From assembly GCF_046630445.1 (NCBI RefSeq), contig NC_092334.1:188796501-188860500 (forward strand): a stretch of DNA of 64,000 bases, in the 5' to 3' direction. The notes under the pieces are model-generated. The model did not search any database and was not told the origin of the DNA. It was given only the letters and a program-made list of their open reading frames with translations. The position numbers were made by a program, and so were the translations under genes. Below are positions 1 to 12,003 of the stretch, piece after piece. The DNA is from Rutidosis leptorrhynchoides. Its lineage: Eukaryota; Streptophyta; Magnoliopsida; Asterales; Asteraceae. Each line of letters begins with the position of its first letter. Position 1 is the stretch's first letter.

Positions 1-1245
1 CTTTAATAATACCTATCATATTATCTTTATAATATTAAATGAACCCTATAAATTTTATTACTTAATATATATAAAAGTATATTTTATTATATAAATATAA
101 TATAAAATTTTATTTATTAATAAATAAATTATATTATTTACTCTAATAAATCTTTTAAAAATATTTAAAAATATAAAACGACGATATTTAAACTATATAT
201 TAATCATGTATAGATTTTTGGAAATTATTTTGAGTCAAATTTACTTTTGTTGACTTTTGCATATTAGTCTCGAGCATTAGGATTGTGGTACACTATGACT
301 TGACCTAATTTGTTAGACAAATATTGACCAACACATAAATATATATAATTAATTTAGGTTCGTGAATCCGAGGCCAACCTTGCACTTGTTTAATGACGTT
401 ATATGTATTTTTACTACGAAATACAGTATGGTGAGTTTCATTTACCTTTTTACCCTTTATATTTTTGGGACTGAGAATACATGCGCTTTTATAAATGTTT
501 GACGAAATAGACACAAGTAATTGAAACTACATTCTATGGTTGAATTATCGAAATCGAATATGCCCCTTTTTATTAAAGTCTGGTAATCTAAGAATTAGGG
601 AACAGACACCCTAATTGATGCGAATCCTAAAGATAGATCTATTGGGCCTAACAAACCCCATCCAAAGTACCGGATGCTTTAGTACTTCGAAATTATATCA
701 TGTCCGAAGGAGGATCCCGGAATGATAGGGGATATTCTTATATGTATCTAGTTAATGTCGGTTACCAGGTGTTCACCATATGAATGATTATTTTTGTCTC
801 TATGCATGGGACGTATATTTATGAGAACTGGAAATGAAATTCTTGTGGTCTATTAAAATGATGGAAATAAATGATTATGATAAACTAATGAACTCACCAA
901 CCTTTTGGTTGACACTTTAAAGCATGTTTATTCTCAGGTGTTAAAGAAATCTTCCGCTATGCATTTACGCATTTTAAAGATATTACTTGGAGTCTTTCAT
1001 AGCATATTTCGAAGAGCATTGCATTCGAGTCATTGAGTTCATCAAAGATTATTATTAAATCAATTTATAGTTGGATAGTGGATATTATGAAATGGTATGC
1101 ATGCCTGTCAATTTTTGATGTAAAGAAAGATTGTCTTTTAAAAACGAATGCAATGTTTGTAAAATGTATCATATAGAGGTCAAATACCTCGCAATGTAAT
1201 CAACTATTGTGAATCATTTATAATGTATATGAACGGGTCCTTTCA
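1..1245 (+). mobile_element. Partial LTR, right end of an element nested in the next LTR
   Basis: This is the last 1.2 kb of an LTR whose start lies left of the window. Read backwards it matches the left part of the LTR at 3543-7473 (the segment around 3590-4800), including the run around TTGATTACATCGCGAGG, so it is a related subfamily in opposite orientation. It ends in TTTCA at 1245. The next bases, CATCC, continue a different LTR exactly as in the uninterrupted copy near 42231, so this LTR was inserted into that one and CATCC is the likely right-hand target duplication. The left copy is outside the window. No coding content. Confidence 0.7.
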
Positions 1246-3423
1246 CATCCAACCTCAAGAAATCTTTGTTTCTTACAGTAGGTTATCATTCTAATACAAG
1301 GTAATAATCATATTCAAACTTTGGTTCAATTTCTATAACTATAACAATCTTATTTCAAGTGATGATCTTACTTGAACTTGTTTTCGTGTCATGATTCTGC
1401 TTCAAGAACTTCGAGCCATCCAAGGATCCGTTGAAGCTAGATCCATTTTTCTCTTTTCCAGTAGGTTTAACCAAGGAACTTGAGGTAGTAATGATGTTCA
1501 TTACATCATTCAATTCATACATATAAAGCTATCTTATTCGAAGGTTTAAACTTGTAATCACTAGAACATAGTTTAGTTAATTCTAAACTTGTTCGCAAAT
1601 AAAAGTTAATCCTTCTAATTTGACTTTTAAAATCAACTAAACACATGTTCTATATCTATATGATACGCTAACTTAATGATTTAAAACCTGGAAACACGAA
1701 AAACACCGTAAAACCGGATTTACGCCGTCGTAGTAACACCGCGGGCTGTTTTGGGTTAGTTAATTAAAAACTATGATAAACTTTCATTTAAAAGTTGTTA
1801 TTCTGAGAAAATGATTTTTATTATGAACATGAAACTATATCCAAAAATTATGGTTAAACTCAAAGTGGAAGTATGTTTTCTAAAATGGTCATCTAGACGT
1901 CGTTCTTTCGACTGAAATGATTACCTTTACAAAAATGACTTGTAACTTATTTTTCCGACTATAAACCTATACTTTTTCTGTTTAGATTCATAAAATAGAG
2001 TTCAATATGAAACCATAGAAATTTGATTCACTCAAAACGGATTTAAAATGAAGAAGTTATGGGTAAAACAAGATTGGATAATTTTTCTCATTTTAGCTAC
2101 GTGAAAATTGGTAACAAATCTATTCCAACCATAACTTAATCAACTTGTATTGTATATTATGTAATCTTGAGATACCATAGACACGTATACAATGTTTCGA
2201 CCTATCATGTCGACACATCTATATATATTTCGGAACAACCATAGACACTCTATATGTGAATGTTGGAGTTAGCTATACAGGGTTGAGGTTGATTCCAAAA
2301 TATATATAGTTTGAGTTGTGATCAATACTGAGATACGTATACACTGGGTCGTGGATTGATTCAAGATAATATTTATCGATTTATTTATTGTACATCTAAC
2401 TGTGGACAACTAGTTGTAGGTTACTAACGAGGACAGCTGACTTAATAAACTTAAAACATCAAAATATATTAAAAGTGTTGTAAATATATTTTGAACATAC
2501 TTTGATATATATATGTATATATTGTTATAGGTTTGTGAATCAACCAGTGGCCAAGTCTTACTTCCCGACGAAGTAAAAATCTGTGAAAGTGAGTTATAGT
2601 CCCACTTTTAAAATCTAATATTTTTGGGATGAGAATACATGCAGGTTTTATAAATGATTTACAAAATAGACACAAGTACGTGAAACTACATTCTAAGGTT
2701 GAATTATCGAAATCGAATATGCCCCTTTTTATTAAGTCTGGTAATCTAAGAATTAGGGAACAGACACCCTAATTGACGCGAATCCTAAAGATAGATCTAT
2801 TGGGCCTAACAAACCCCATCCAAAGTACCGGATGCTTTAGTACTTTGAAATTTATATCATATCCGAAGGGTGTCCCGGAATGATGGGGATATTCTTATAT
2901 ATGCATCTTGTTAATGTCGGTTACCAGGTGTTCACCATATGAATGATTTTTATCTCTATGTATGGGATGTGTATTGAAATATGAAATCTTGTGGTCTATT
3001 ATTATGATTTGATATATATAGGTTAAACCTATAACTCACCAACATTTTTGTTGACGTTTTAAGCATGTTTATTCTCAGGTGATTATTAAGAGCTTCCGCT
3101 GTCGCATACTTAAATAAGGACGAGATTTGGAGTCCATGCTTGTATGATATTGTGTAAAAACTGCATTCAAGAAACTTATTTTGTTGTAACATATTTGTAT
3201 TGTAAACCATTATGTAATGGTCGTGTGTAAACAGGATATTTTAGATTATCATTATTTGATAATCTACGTAAAGCTTTTTAAAACCTTTATCTATGAAATA
3301 AAGGTTATGGTTTGTTTTAAAAATGAATGCAGTCTTTGAAAAACGTCTCATATAGAGGTCAAAACCTCGCAACGAAATCAATTAATATGGAACGTTTTTA
3401 ATCAATAAGAACGGGACATTTCA
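1246..3423 (+). mobile_element. Ty3/gypsy (Tekay-type) LTR, left part outside window
   Basis: This matches the complete solo LTR at 41096-44427 from its position about 42231 to its end, and in reverse the 3' LTR at 55780-59029. It ends GGGACATTTCA like the others. Its first 1.1 kb should lie to the left of the window, beyond the LTR that interrupts it at 1245/1246. The right flank begins GAACT (3424-3428), the presumed target duplication. Short frames inside it are not coding. Whether it is a solo LTR or the end of a full element cannot be told from this window. Confidence 0.75.
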
Positions 3424-3480
3424 GAACTCCTGACCTCCCCTAAAGGAGGCATGCCACCAACCGCTGGACCATATCACAAC
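3424..3480 (-). repeat. SINE head (tRNA-derived), cut by an LTR insertion
   Basis: On the minus strand this 57-bp piece reads like the 5' part of a tRNA-derived SINE. It has a GTTGTGA acceptor-like start, an A-box-like TGGTCCAGCGG (plus coordinates 3461-3471), an anticodon-arm-like CCTCC...GGAGG stem, and the beginning of a B box, GGAGTTC. The LTR ending at 3423 was inserted inside the B box, so the remainder should be left of that element. It is not a functional tRNA: the last third is absent and the arms are imperfect. Confidence 0.5.
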
Positions 3481-5417
3481 TTCAATATCCATTTAATCTT
3501 AACTCAACTATATTCAAAATAATGGATATTCATATATATATCTTTAACAACCCATCCTAATCCATCCGGATGAAGTCCACATCGATTATAAACGAATTAT
3601 AATAGTTGATTACATCGCGAGGTATTGACCTCTATACGATACATTTTACAAACATTGCATTCATTTTTAAAAGACAAACTTTCATTTACATCGAAAGTTG
3701 ACAAGTATGCATACCATTTTATAATATTCAAACTACAAATGATCTAAACTGTTGTTTACTTAATAATAATCTCTATTGAACTTCAACGACTCGAATGCAA
3801 CGTCTTTTGAAATATGTCATGAATGACTCCAGGTAATATCTTTAAAATGAGCTAATGCACAGTGGAAGATTTCTTTCAAACCTGAGAATAAACATGCTTA
3901 AAAGTGTCAACCAAAAGGTTGGTGAGTTCATTAGTTTATCATAATCATTCATTTCCATCATTTTAATAGACCACAAGATTTTCATTTTCAGTTCTCATAA
4001 ATATACGTCCCATGCATAGAGACAAAAATCATTCATATGGATTGAACACCTGGTAACCGACATTAACTAGATACATATAAGAATATCCCCTATCATTCCG
4101 GGATCCTCCTTCGGACATGATATAAATTTCGAAGTACTAAAGCATCCGGTACTTTGGATGGGATTTGTTAGGCCCAATAGATCTATCTTTAGGATTCGCG
4201 TCAATTAGGGTGTCTGTTCCCTAATTCTTAGATTACCAGACTTTAATAAAAAGGGGCATATTCGATTTCGATAATTCAACCATAGAATGTAGTTTCAATT
4301 ACTTGTGTCTATTTCGTCAAACATTTATAAAAGCGCATGTATTCTCAGTCCCAAAAATATAAAGGGTAAAAAGGCAAATGAAACTCACCATACTGTATTT
4401 TTGTAGTAAAAATACATATAACATCATTGAACAAGTACAAGGTTGTCATCGGATTCACGAACCTATATTAATTATATATATTTATATGTTGATTAATATT
4501 TGTGTAATAATTTAGATTAAATCATAGTGTACCACAATCCAAATGCTCGAGTCTAATATGCAAAAGTCAACAAAAGTCAATTTGACTCAAAATGATTTCC
4601 AAAATTTATACATGATTATTATATAGTTTAAATATCGTCGTTTTATATTTTAAATATTTTTAAAATATTAATTAGAGTAATTACTATAATTCATTTATTA
4701 ATAAATAAAGCTTTATAAAAATGTACTTTTAGATAATAAAATTTATAAAGTTCATTGAATATCATAGAAATGTTATGATAGGTTCTATTAAGGTAATTGT
4801 ATTATTTGTATTATATTTTTAATTGATAAAAATAACATTGATAATAATAATAAGTAAAAGTTGTATTATTTTGTATTAATAATTATTATTATTCTATTAA
4901 TAACAATATCTATATTTATGAAAATGGTATTATAACAATATGATAATTGATAACAATATGATAATTGTTATTAATAATGAAATTTTATATTAATAATGAT
5001 ATTCCTATTAAAAATAATAATTTTTGTAAAGGTGATATTTTTAATATTAATAATAATACTTTTAATAATAATAGTGATAAAAGTAATGAAGGATGATAAT
5101 TTTATCTAATCAATATCTTTAAATTTTATCATGGTATTCATACTCATTATTTCCTAATCAATTTGTTAATAGTTTTTAAATCGTTTTTTATATCGCGTTC
5201 ATTTTAAGGATAATAATAGTAATAAAAAATAATTAAATGTTACTAATATTAGTTTTAATTATAATACTACTAATAATAATAAATATTATAATAAGGATAA
5301 TCCTAATAACTATTTTAATGATAATAATAATACTAATTATAATTTTAATGATAATAACGATGGTAATAATAATAAAAATAACAATTTTTAATGATAATAC
5401 TTTTATTGTTAATGATC

Positions 5418-5491
<74 letters not shown>
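5418..5491. repeat. (TAA)n microsatellite in LTR
   Basis: Uninterrupted TAA/ATA trinucleotide run inside the left LTR. The corresponding array in the partner LTR (13885-13999) is about 40 bp longer, so it has changed length since insertion. Frames through it that read poly-Asn are artefacts. Confidence 0.95.
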
Positions 5492-6018
5492 TAGATAAAA
5501 ACTAGAACGACGATAATAACGACGATAATAATAATCATTTTTAATAATAATATCAAAAATTCAATTGACTATAACTTCTAATCCGTTCATCGAAACCATT
5601 CGACATCTAAAGGAAAAGTTCTTAATTTTTCGCTAGATTTCCAACGACATGCATATCTTATACCTTATCTCAACCGTAAGTGTAACTAATTCGAGATTCA
5701 ACATAACCTAACTAAGGGCAATATCAAAAGTACAAGCATGCATAATCCTAAATACTCGAGCACTAGTCAGGGATACACTATTAATATATAAAGGTTAAGT
5801 TATGAGTGCTCACGTATCAATATTGAGATTCAATATTGCAGGAAAGGTACGTAGACGCAACGGAGATGATAAATACTAGATCGACCTCATGATCATACCT
5901 AAGAACTATACCCATAACCTCCATAGCTATAACCCATAATTTTCCTAGCTCTATCCCGCTCATAAAACCCATTTTTAAGTTATTCGAACAGCACTCCGTC
6001 GTAGTATTTTAGGTATAT

Positions 6019-6060
<42 letters not shown>

Positions 6061-6072
6061 TAAATAATAATA
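6019..6072. repeat. (TAA)n microsatellite in LTR
   Basis: Second trinucleotide array of the left LTR. The partner array at 14528-14630 is about twice as long. Confidence 0.93.
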
Positions 6073-6129
6073 AGAACGGAGGGAGTAAATTGTTGAGAGG
6101 TGTGTGTGCACAAATGAATGACCCGAACG

Positions 6130-6205
6130 TTTTATAGATGTGTTCAGCATTTTGACTCCATGCGATCGCATGGAGTCTCTATGCTTAAATCATGCGATTG
6201 CATGA
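6130..6205 (-). promoter_or_regulatory. Candidate U3 promoter: TATA box plus two palindromes
   Basis: On the minus strand a TATA-like CTATAAAA (plus 6130-6137) lies about 16 bp downstream of a perfect 24-bp palindrome at 6154-6177 (half-site GACTCCATGCGA). A second near-palindrome, TCATGCGATTGCATGA, lies at 6190-6205. The same arrangement is conserved in the partner LTR. A role as a dimeric-factor binding site is inference from position and symmetry. Confidence 0.5.
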
Positions 6206-7473
6206 TATAAAGTACCAGCTCACATCCCACTAATTTTGGCTATCGACATTCTTTTCTTTACACATATTTACACATATGTGTAATACGTTTATTTATATGT
6301 TTATTAATATATAATATTTAATCTTTAGAATTAATTAAATATTATATTATATTTACGCTCATGGTAAAAATATAATTTTTACAAAAATGACATGGTCGTA
6401 GTCTCACGACTCATGTACCACTTTCGGTTTTTCGAGCGCACTTTCGTACGTTTAGAAAATTAGCCTTTTACGTTACGCGACGTGTACCTTTTACAAAAAT
6501 TAGACTTCTTCATTAATAAATTACTTTATAAAAATGTAACTTTATAAAATTGAGCGTTGTGGTCATTTGCTTCTATAAATCAGTGACTCGTTGTTTATCA
6601 ATATATATTATTTTAAATCGGGACACTTTATGACTAAATTAAAATATATATATATATTTTCATTTTAAAATATAATCTTGTACATATCATAAGTAATGAA
6701 AAAAAATACTTATGTAATGATATAATATTTAATTTTTCAAAACTTAATTATATTTCAAAGTTCGTTTTAAATTTCGTTTAGAAAATAATATAACACGTAT
6801 CGTTTATACTTTTAAAACTTAATTTGGCGTAATCCATTTATGCGCCAACATTTATCAAACGTCCTAGATAACATATCTAAATATCAATTGAATCAAGTGT
6901 TACTTAATTTGAAATATTCGAGTTCCATTATTCAATCAAAGACATCTTAAATATTCGAGTTCTATTATATCGTAAAGCGTTTTCATACATTTGAATAGAT
7001 CAATCAAGTTTTATAAAATTCAATCTTTCACTATCCTTTGTCTAACTCTCAATGATTGACAATTTGTTCTTACTCGTAAATCACTTTACCATTTTCCGAA
7101 TATGGTTAAAAGTGAACAATTTCTCAAATCAATGTGGACCTCTCAACCGAGACTCCTAAATCATAATTCAATGTATCTGATAATTCAATCATTTGATCTT
7201 ATCTTCTAAGTCCATCGATAAACATTTTGAAACAAATGTAGTCTTGTAATCTAATATTTTGTTTACGTTTCAAATTATAATATATATACACATATACATA
7301 TATAATCATATTCGTTTAATGGTTCTTGAATCGTTGGAACTTAGTCGAGGTTGAATGAATGTATGAACATAATTTAAAATGTTTGAGATTTAACTTAACA
7401 AACTTTGCTTATCGTGTCGGCATAATATAAAGATTAAAGTTTAAATTTGTTCGAAAGTTTCCGGGTCGTCACA

Positions 7474-7510
7474 GTACCTACCCGTTAAAGAAATTTCGTC
7501 CCCGAAATTT
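7474..7510 (-). promoter_or_regulatory. Polypurine tract and adjacent hairpin of the LARD-like element
   Basis: The minus strand reads TTTAACGGGTAGGTAC directly before the LTR start at 7473, the expected place for the plus-strand primer. Next to it, 7491-7510 forms a perfect 8-bp hairpin, AAATTTCG-TCCC-CGAAATTT. Both the tract and the hairpin are almost identical to those of the Ty3 element at 59030-59065, which suggests shared replication machinery. Confidence 0.75.
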
Positions 7511-9123
7511 GATAGAGGTCGTCATGGCTAACAATGAGAATGTTATTAGGACGAGTATAATCTAATATATAGAGTTTTATCATGATTTGGAAATATGGGT
7601 AGAATAATTTGATTTCTTGAAGCGTATGAGTGAAGCTATCGTAAAAGAATGAAATGAGATAATAGAGATTTGTCTTATCTTTTGACGTCATCCCGGTTGA
7701 TCTTTGGATTAAAGAAAATCTTTGTAATCTACACAAGATTTGATTTTTCAGCGATTACGGAAATTAGGATCCGCTTCAATTTAATGTGATAATGCATCTC
7801 GATTTCTTCGTCGAATATGTTACTATAAATCTACCTCCTTCGTTTCCTTTTAACTTACACCTTCCATTATTTTTATCATTCCTATACTCAATTCCTAAAT
7901 TCAAAAGATTATGAAAATGCTTAATTCAGTTCTAATCCTTGTCCTTATTCTTACTATCGCAACAATTGTTCTCCTTTTCCAACTTCCACCAGAGGAATCT
8001 GCTTACTTCTACTTTGCCTTTGGGGTTATAGTACTTATAATTCTCCCGTGTCTTTATGTTACAATAAACATTGATATACACAGTTTGTAATTTATTTGTT
8101 GTTATCGGGCTTCATATTCTCCCTTATTTTTCAATGTCCCTATTCCTGTCTCCTATAATCACTGTCATCCACAGTTAACACTCCCTCCTATTTGCTGCGA
8201 TTTATACTCTAATTTCTGTTTCGGAACTTTGTCCCTCCGTTTCTTCTTCTTACGATTAAGCATCTCTTGTAATGGTCCAGAATTCGCAGATATAAGTTTC
8301 AGAATGAACATTTATTAATGTTCTAAGAAGGGAATGGTAATGGCACGATCTCGACTTGTTGAATTACCAGAATACCCTGGAAAAGACCGAATCATCAAGA
8401 AAAATATTTTTCTTGATATGATAGAAGTTAAATAGAATATAAGAGTCGTGTAACATGGCACCTGATGACGTTAGAATCTGTGAATCATCACATTCCATTT
8501 AGAAACTCAGCATGAATTACTGTAATATAATCACGTTGATCAAGAGTCATTATATTATACTAACTCATGCATCAGCTTCCAACACCACTTCAAAAATATT
8601 CCTATTTTAACCTTGAAGGTTTCAGAATTTAGAAACTAACACAGTTTCTTTTATGTTGTAACGCAGATATTGCGAAGAGATAAATGATTTCAGATAAGAA
8701 TAGTTGTGAAAATATCTTCAGGAATATCGAAGATATTTATAACGGAAGATATGATGATATCTTATAATATCTAAGATCAGAGGATGATGAAGAATATCAT
8801 CCACACGGGTTTAGAGTCAGGAGCAAGGTATTCATTAATGACTTTAGCAGACACTGAATCGTTTGGATTCTTTGAAGGCAGTTTCAGTCTTTGTGATTTG
8901 TCCACAGCCTCTTTGCTCAATCCGTTTTCCAGTTCTAATTTTTTTTTTGAGCTCTTCCAATCTACTATTCTTTATTATCAAACTTCTGACCGTAATTGCT
9001 GTCTACCGTCCTTGCCACTTCTTCAGTCTTTTTCAAAACTTAATAGTACTGATTCGTAGGCTGAGGTGTTTTTCAGAAACTTCACATTTGAAATATGTAG
9101 GTTTAGGAGATAGACGTTATATG

Positions 9124-9190
<67 letters not shown>

Positions 9191-10445
9191 AAGTGAAAAC
9201 GCTGTGAGATTTCGAAATACTGATTACTGATTCTCGTTAATTGGCATGGCAATTTTTTTTGTTACAAGACGCGGATGAGTATATGATAGGGTTTTAATGA
9301 ATAAATACAATGACCTTTCAGAGAAGCTAAAGTTAGAGGGTAATGAAGTTGCTGGTACATTTGCTGATAATGTGGTGGAACATAAATGGTTCCCCGGTAA
9401 CAAAAGGGTAATCGTATATATCCGAGTTATAATAAGACTACTTCGAATGAAAAGTCGAAGTGGAATTGCTGGAGCTGTGACAAAACTGGTTACTTTGAAA
9501 AAGAATCGCAAGATTATTTTTGCTAATAAATACCAAAGGATCTGGCGCGGTTACGTGTTAACCTTTACTTAGGTTCCAAGGGTTTTCCAGGTGCATAACG
9601 GTGGTTAACATGTGGTTGGATCATCATCTCGATGGTTCATTATTTAAAGTGTTTTCGGGAATTCCGAAGGGTTTAAACACAGATTGTAATCGTTGATATA
9701 CATATGACGTTCTAGCACAGTTTTGAAGTCAAAGTATAGCTTTGAAAGATGTAGGAATCTAAGAGTGATAATACTGATTATATCTCGAATTGAATTTTGT
9801 GATTTCAAAATCAAAATATGTAATTAGATCTTGAATGAATATAGTTGTTTTGATTTCTATAAAAGATTGAATATTGTTGTGAAAGTAGGAAGTATAATGG
9901 ATAATTTACTGAATCAGATTCGAAGAATGTAACATATTAATTGTGAATTTATATATCTCTCGGGTATTACCTACCCGTTAAAAAAAATTCACAACTAATC
10001 TTTTGTACAAGAGAATTTTTAATTACAATCTTTATGAAAATATACTTACATATATATTTTCTTCAGATGTAAATCATGGATTTAATGAGTTAATATGATA
10101 TTAGTCTCATTTGCTTTTCGGTTTGAGCTAGAATAAGTAATTTCCAAAACTATTAGGAACCACATATTCTTCGCAGAATATTTCTTTAATGAATTTGAAA
10201 TTATGAATCAATACTTCGTTATTTTGTTGGTGCCTGATGTTGGTGTTCGTGGAACTCTTGTGAACTTCTCAGGGTACGAATGATGTGGTTTGAAAAGTTT
10301 CGAGTACATCGATGATGAAATTATAAAAATCAAACATATATTTGAATAATACACTTGATTTATTATGAAATAAAATTCATTGAGTTGAAGCAGAGATTGT
10401 GGTTAACAATGATTAATGCTAACGAAGATTGTACATCATAGCATA
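7511..10445 (-). other. Non-coding interior of the LARD-like element
   Basis: About 2.9 kb between the polypurine tract and the gag-like remains. I see no long frame and no pol motif on the element's strand. It contains a (TA)n array at 9126-9184 and a second polypurine-like motif at 9961-9980 (CGGGTATTACCTACCCGTTA). Short plus-strand frames near 9300-9570 have no clear family. This segment occupies the place where an autonomous relative would have most of gag-pol. Confidence 0.6.
9126..9184. repeat. (TA)n microsatellite
   Basis: Pure TA dinucleotide run inside the LARD-like interior. Confidence 0.95.
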
Positions 10446-11480
10446 TTAGTAATATGAATTAACTGGATAGTTAAGTTCCATATATAATAGCTTAGTACAG
10501 AAGGATTTATCATGGTTTAAAATTTTATATATATATAAGATATACATATAAATTCTTCGGAGGAACTGAGTTAATACTTCATAACTCGTTGATACAATAT
10601 ACTCGTTGTTGATTCGTAATGATGTCCACGGTGATTCTTGAACTGGCGGAGTTTGTGATGTTAGAGGTGCTGACGATTCTAACGGTGTTGGCAGCACTGG
10701 CTGTGTTGATGAGGCTAAGGGTTCTGTTGATGCTGTTGGTGAAACAAGTCTAGCTTGTACCTTGCGCACCATCCTTGTCAGGGTTTCGATTCTTCTCTCT
10801 ATCATCTCTATTCATTCTACTCGTCTGATTTATGGTTAAGGCTAAAATAGATAATCTCTAAAACTTTAGAGATTACATAATTACCGTAAAATGTTTCTCC
10901 GATGAAGTTATGAATCAATACTTCATCGTTTGTTGTTGTTGGTATTCCTTGATATTTATGGTGCGTGTGATGTTGATATATGAGGTACAGATTATGATAT
11001 TGAAGCGTGTGATGCGGATGTGATTGTTGGTGGTGATAATGATACTGTTGATGTTGATGATGGTGTTACCGTTGATTCCGATGATGCTGCTGGTGCTTAG
11101 GGTATTGAGGCTTGCGATGTTGATGTCACTGGCGGTACTGGTTATGCTGCTGGTGCTGCTGATGGTGTTTGTAACCTTCGCACCATATTCTCCAAAGCCA
11201 CTACCCGAGCGCGAAGCTCGTTGACTTCTTCTATTACACCGGGGTGATTGTCGGTTCGGACGAGCGGATAAATAAAATCTAGAATTTGGTGTAGTATATA
11301 ATCGTGATGAGATACTCTGGAAATGAGAGAGAAAATGGTTTCTCGGATAGGTTCGCCGGCAAGTGCTCCAGGTTCATCGCCAAGAGGGCAAATTGGTGGA
11401 TGGAAAGGATCACCTTCTTCTTGTCTCCAATGATTGAGGAGGCTACGAACCCATCCTCAATTCATCCAGAATAGGTGATG
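10446..11480 (-). pseudogene. gag-like remnants of the LARD-like element
   Basis: On the minus strand, downstream of the primer site, two stretches look like the N-terminal part of a Ty3/gypsy Gag: a charged leucine-heptad region followed by an Ala/Pro/Ser/Thr-rich tail. One lies around 10446-10805 (residues such as IERRIETLTRMVRK), the other around 11160-11480 (ELRARVVALENMVRR). Flanking words such as a shared ATGAATCAATACTTC are repeated between them, so the region looks internally duplicated. It is broken and cannot make a full Gag. Assignment rests on composition and position; no nucleocapsid knuckle is seen on this strand. Confidence 0.5.
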
Positions 11481-11991
11481 ACTGATTGGTTGATCCATTC
11501 TGGTCACACTGCTTTAGGTGCTTGAGTGGAATTTCATTTCGGAATCCGAGGAACTTGAACTAATGACGAATTCCATTTCGTACGCTTGAATAAAGGATTT
11601 TTCGATTGGAATGATTTCCGGCTATCAGATAGTATTCTAATTACATAGAATATCTATATATAGAGCAAAAGATCTCGTAGATTATGGAGGAATTTACGGA
11701 ATTTGTCAGGCAAAGTTTACAGTAACAGATACGCATAGATATGAATTAGCAGATACGCTAAGATATGAATTTTGTCTATACACTATTTATGCAATCAATA
11801 CAGTAAGACGTGTCTAGACTTAAGAATGATAAGCAGGTAATTTCCTACGGATGATAAGTAGATGATTTTTGACACAAAATGATAAGCAAAACTTTTGACA
11901 TGCAGACACGGTCGAAGTCCAGACTCACTAATGTATCCTAACGACTTATCAGTTAGACACACTAATGCAGACCTGGTTCGCTAAGACCACC

Positions 11992-12003
11992 GCTCTGATA
12001 CCA
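11992..12003 (-). promoter_or_regulatory. Primer binding site (initiator tRNA-Met type)
   Basis: The minus strand reads TGGTATCAGAGC two bases beyond the end of the right-hand LTR, the usual plant LTR-retrotransposon site complementary to initiator tRNA-Met. It fixes the orientation of the element and the LTR edge at 12006. Confidence 0.88.

Larger units (their letters stand above)
3543..7473 (-). repeat. 3' LTR of the LARD-like element
   Basis: Minus-strand LTR beginning TGTGACGACC at 7473 and ending GGTTGTTAAA at 3543. Its 3' part (about 3590-4500) is closely related to the 3' part of the Tekay-type LTRs elsewhere in the window, while its 5' part is different. It contains AAT-rich stretches, two (TAA)n arrays and a U3 palindrome pair upstream of a TATA box. 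It is about 170 bp shorter than its partner, largely because of microsatellite length. Confidence 0.87.

Noticed and set aside
3424-3480. A tRNA gene on the minus strand
   Set aside because: Only the first two thirds of a tRNA-like sequence is present and the arms do not pair well; a SINE head fits better.
5237-5494. Frames reading hydrophobic runs followed by poly-Asn (also 13703-14002 and poly-Tyr at 14527-14742)
   Set aside because: They are translations of AAT-rich LTR sequence and (TAA)n microsatellites.
9297-9572. Plus-strand 91-codon frame with a zinc-knuckle-like CWSCDKTG in another frame near 9450
   Set aside because: It is on the strand opposite to the element, the knuckle pattern is incomplete and no neighbouring Gag or Pol motif supports it.
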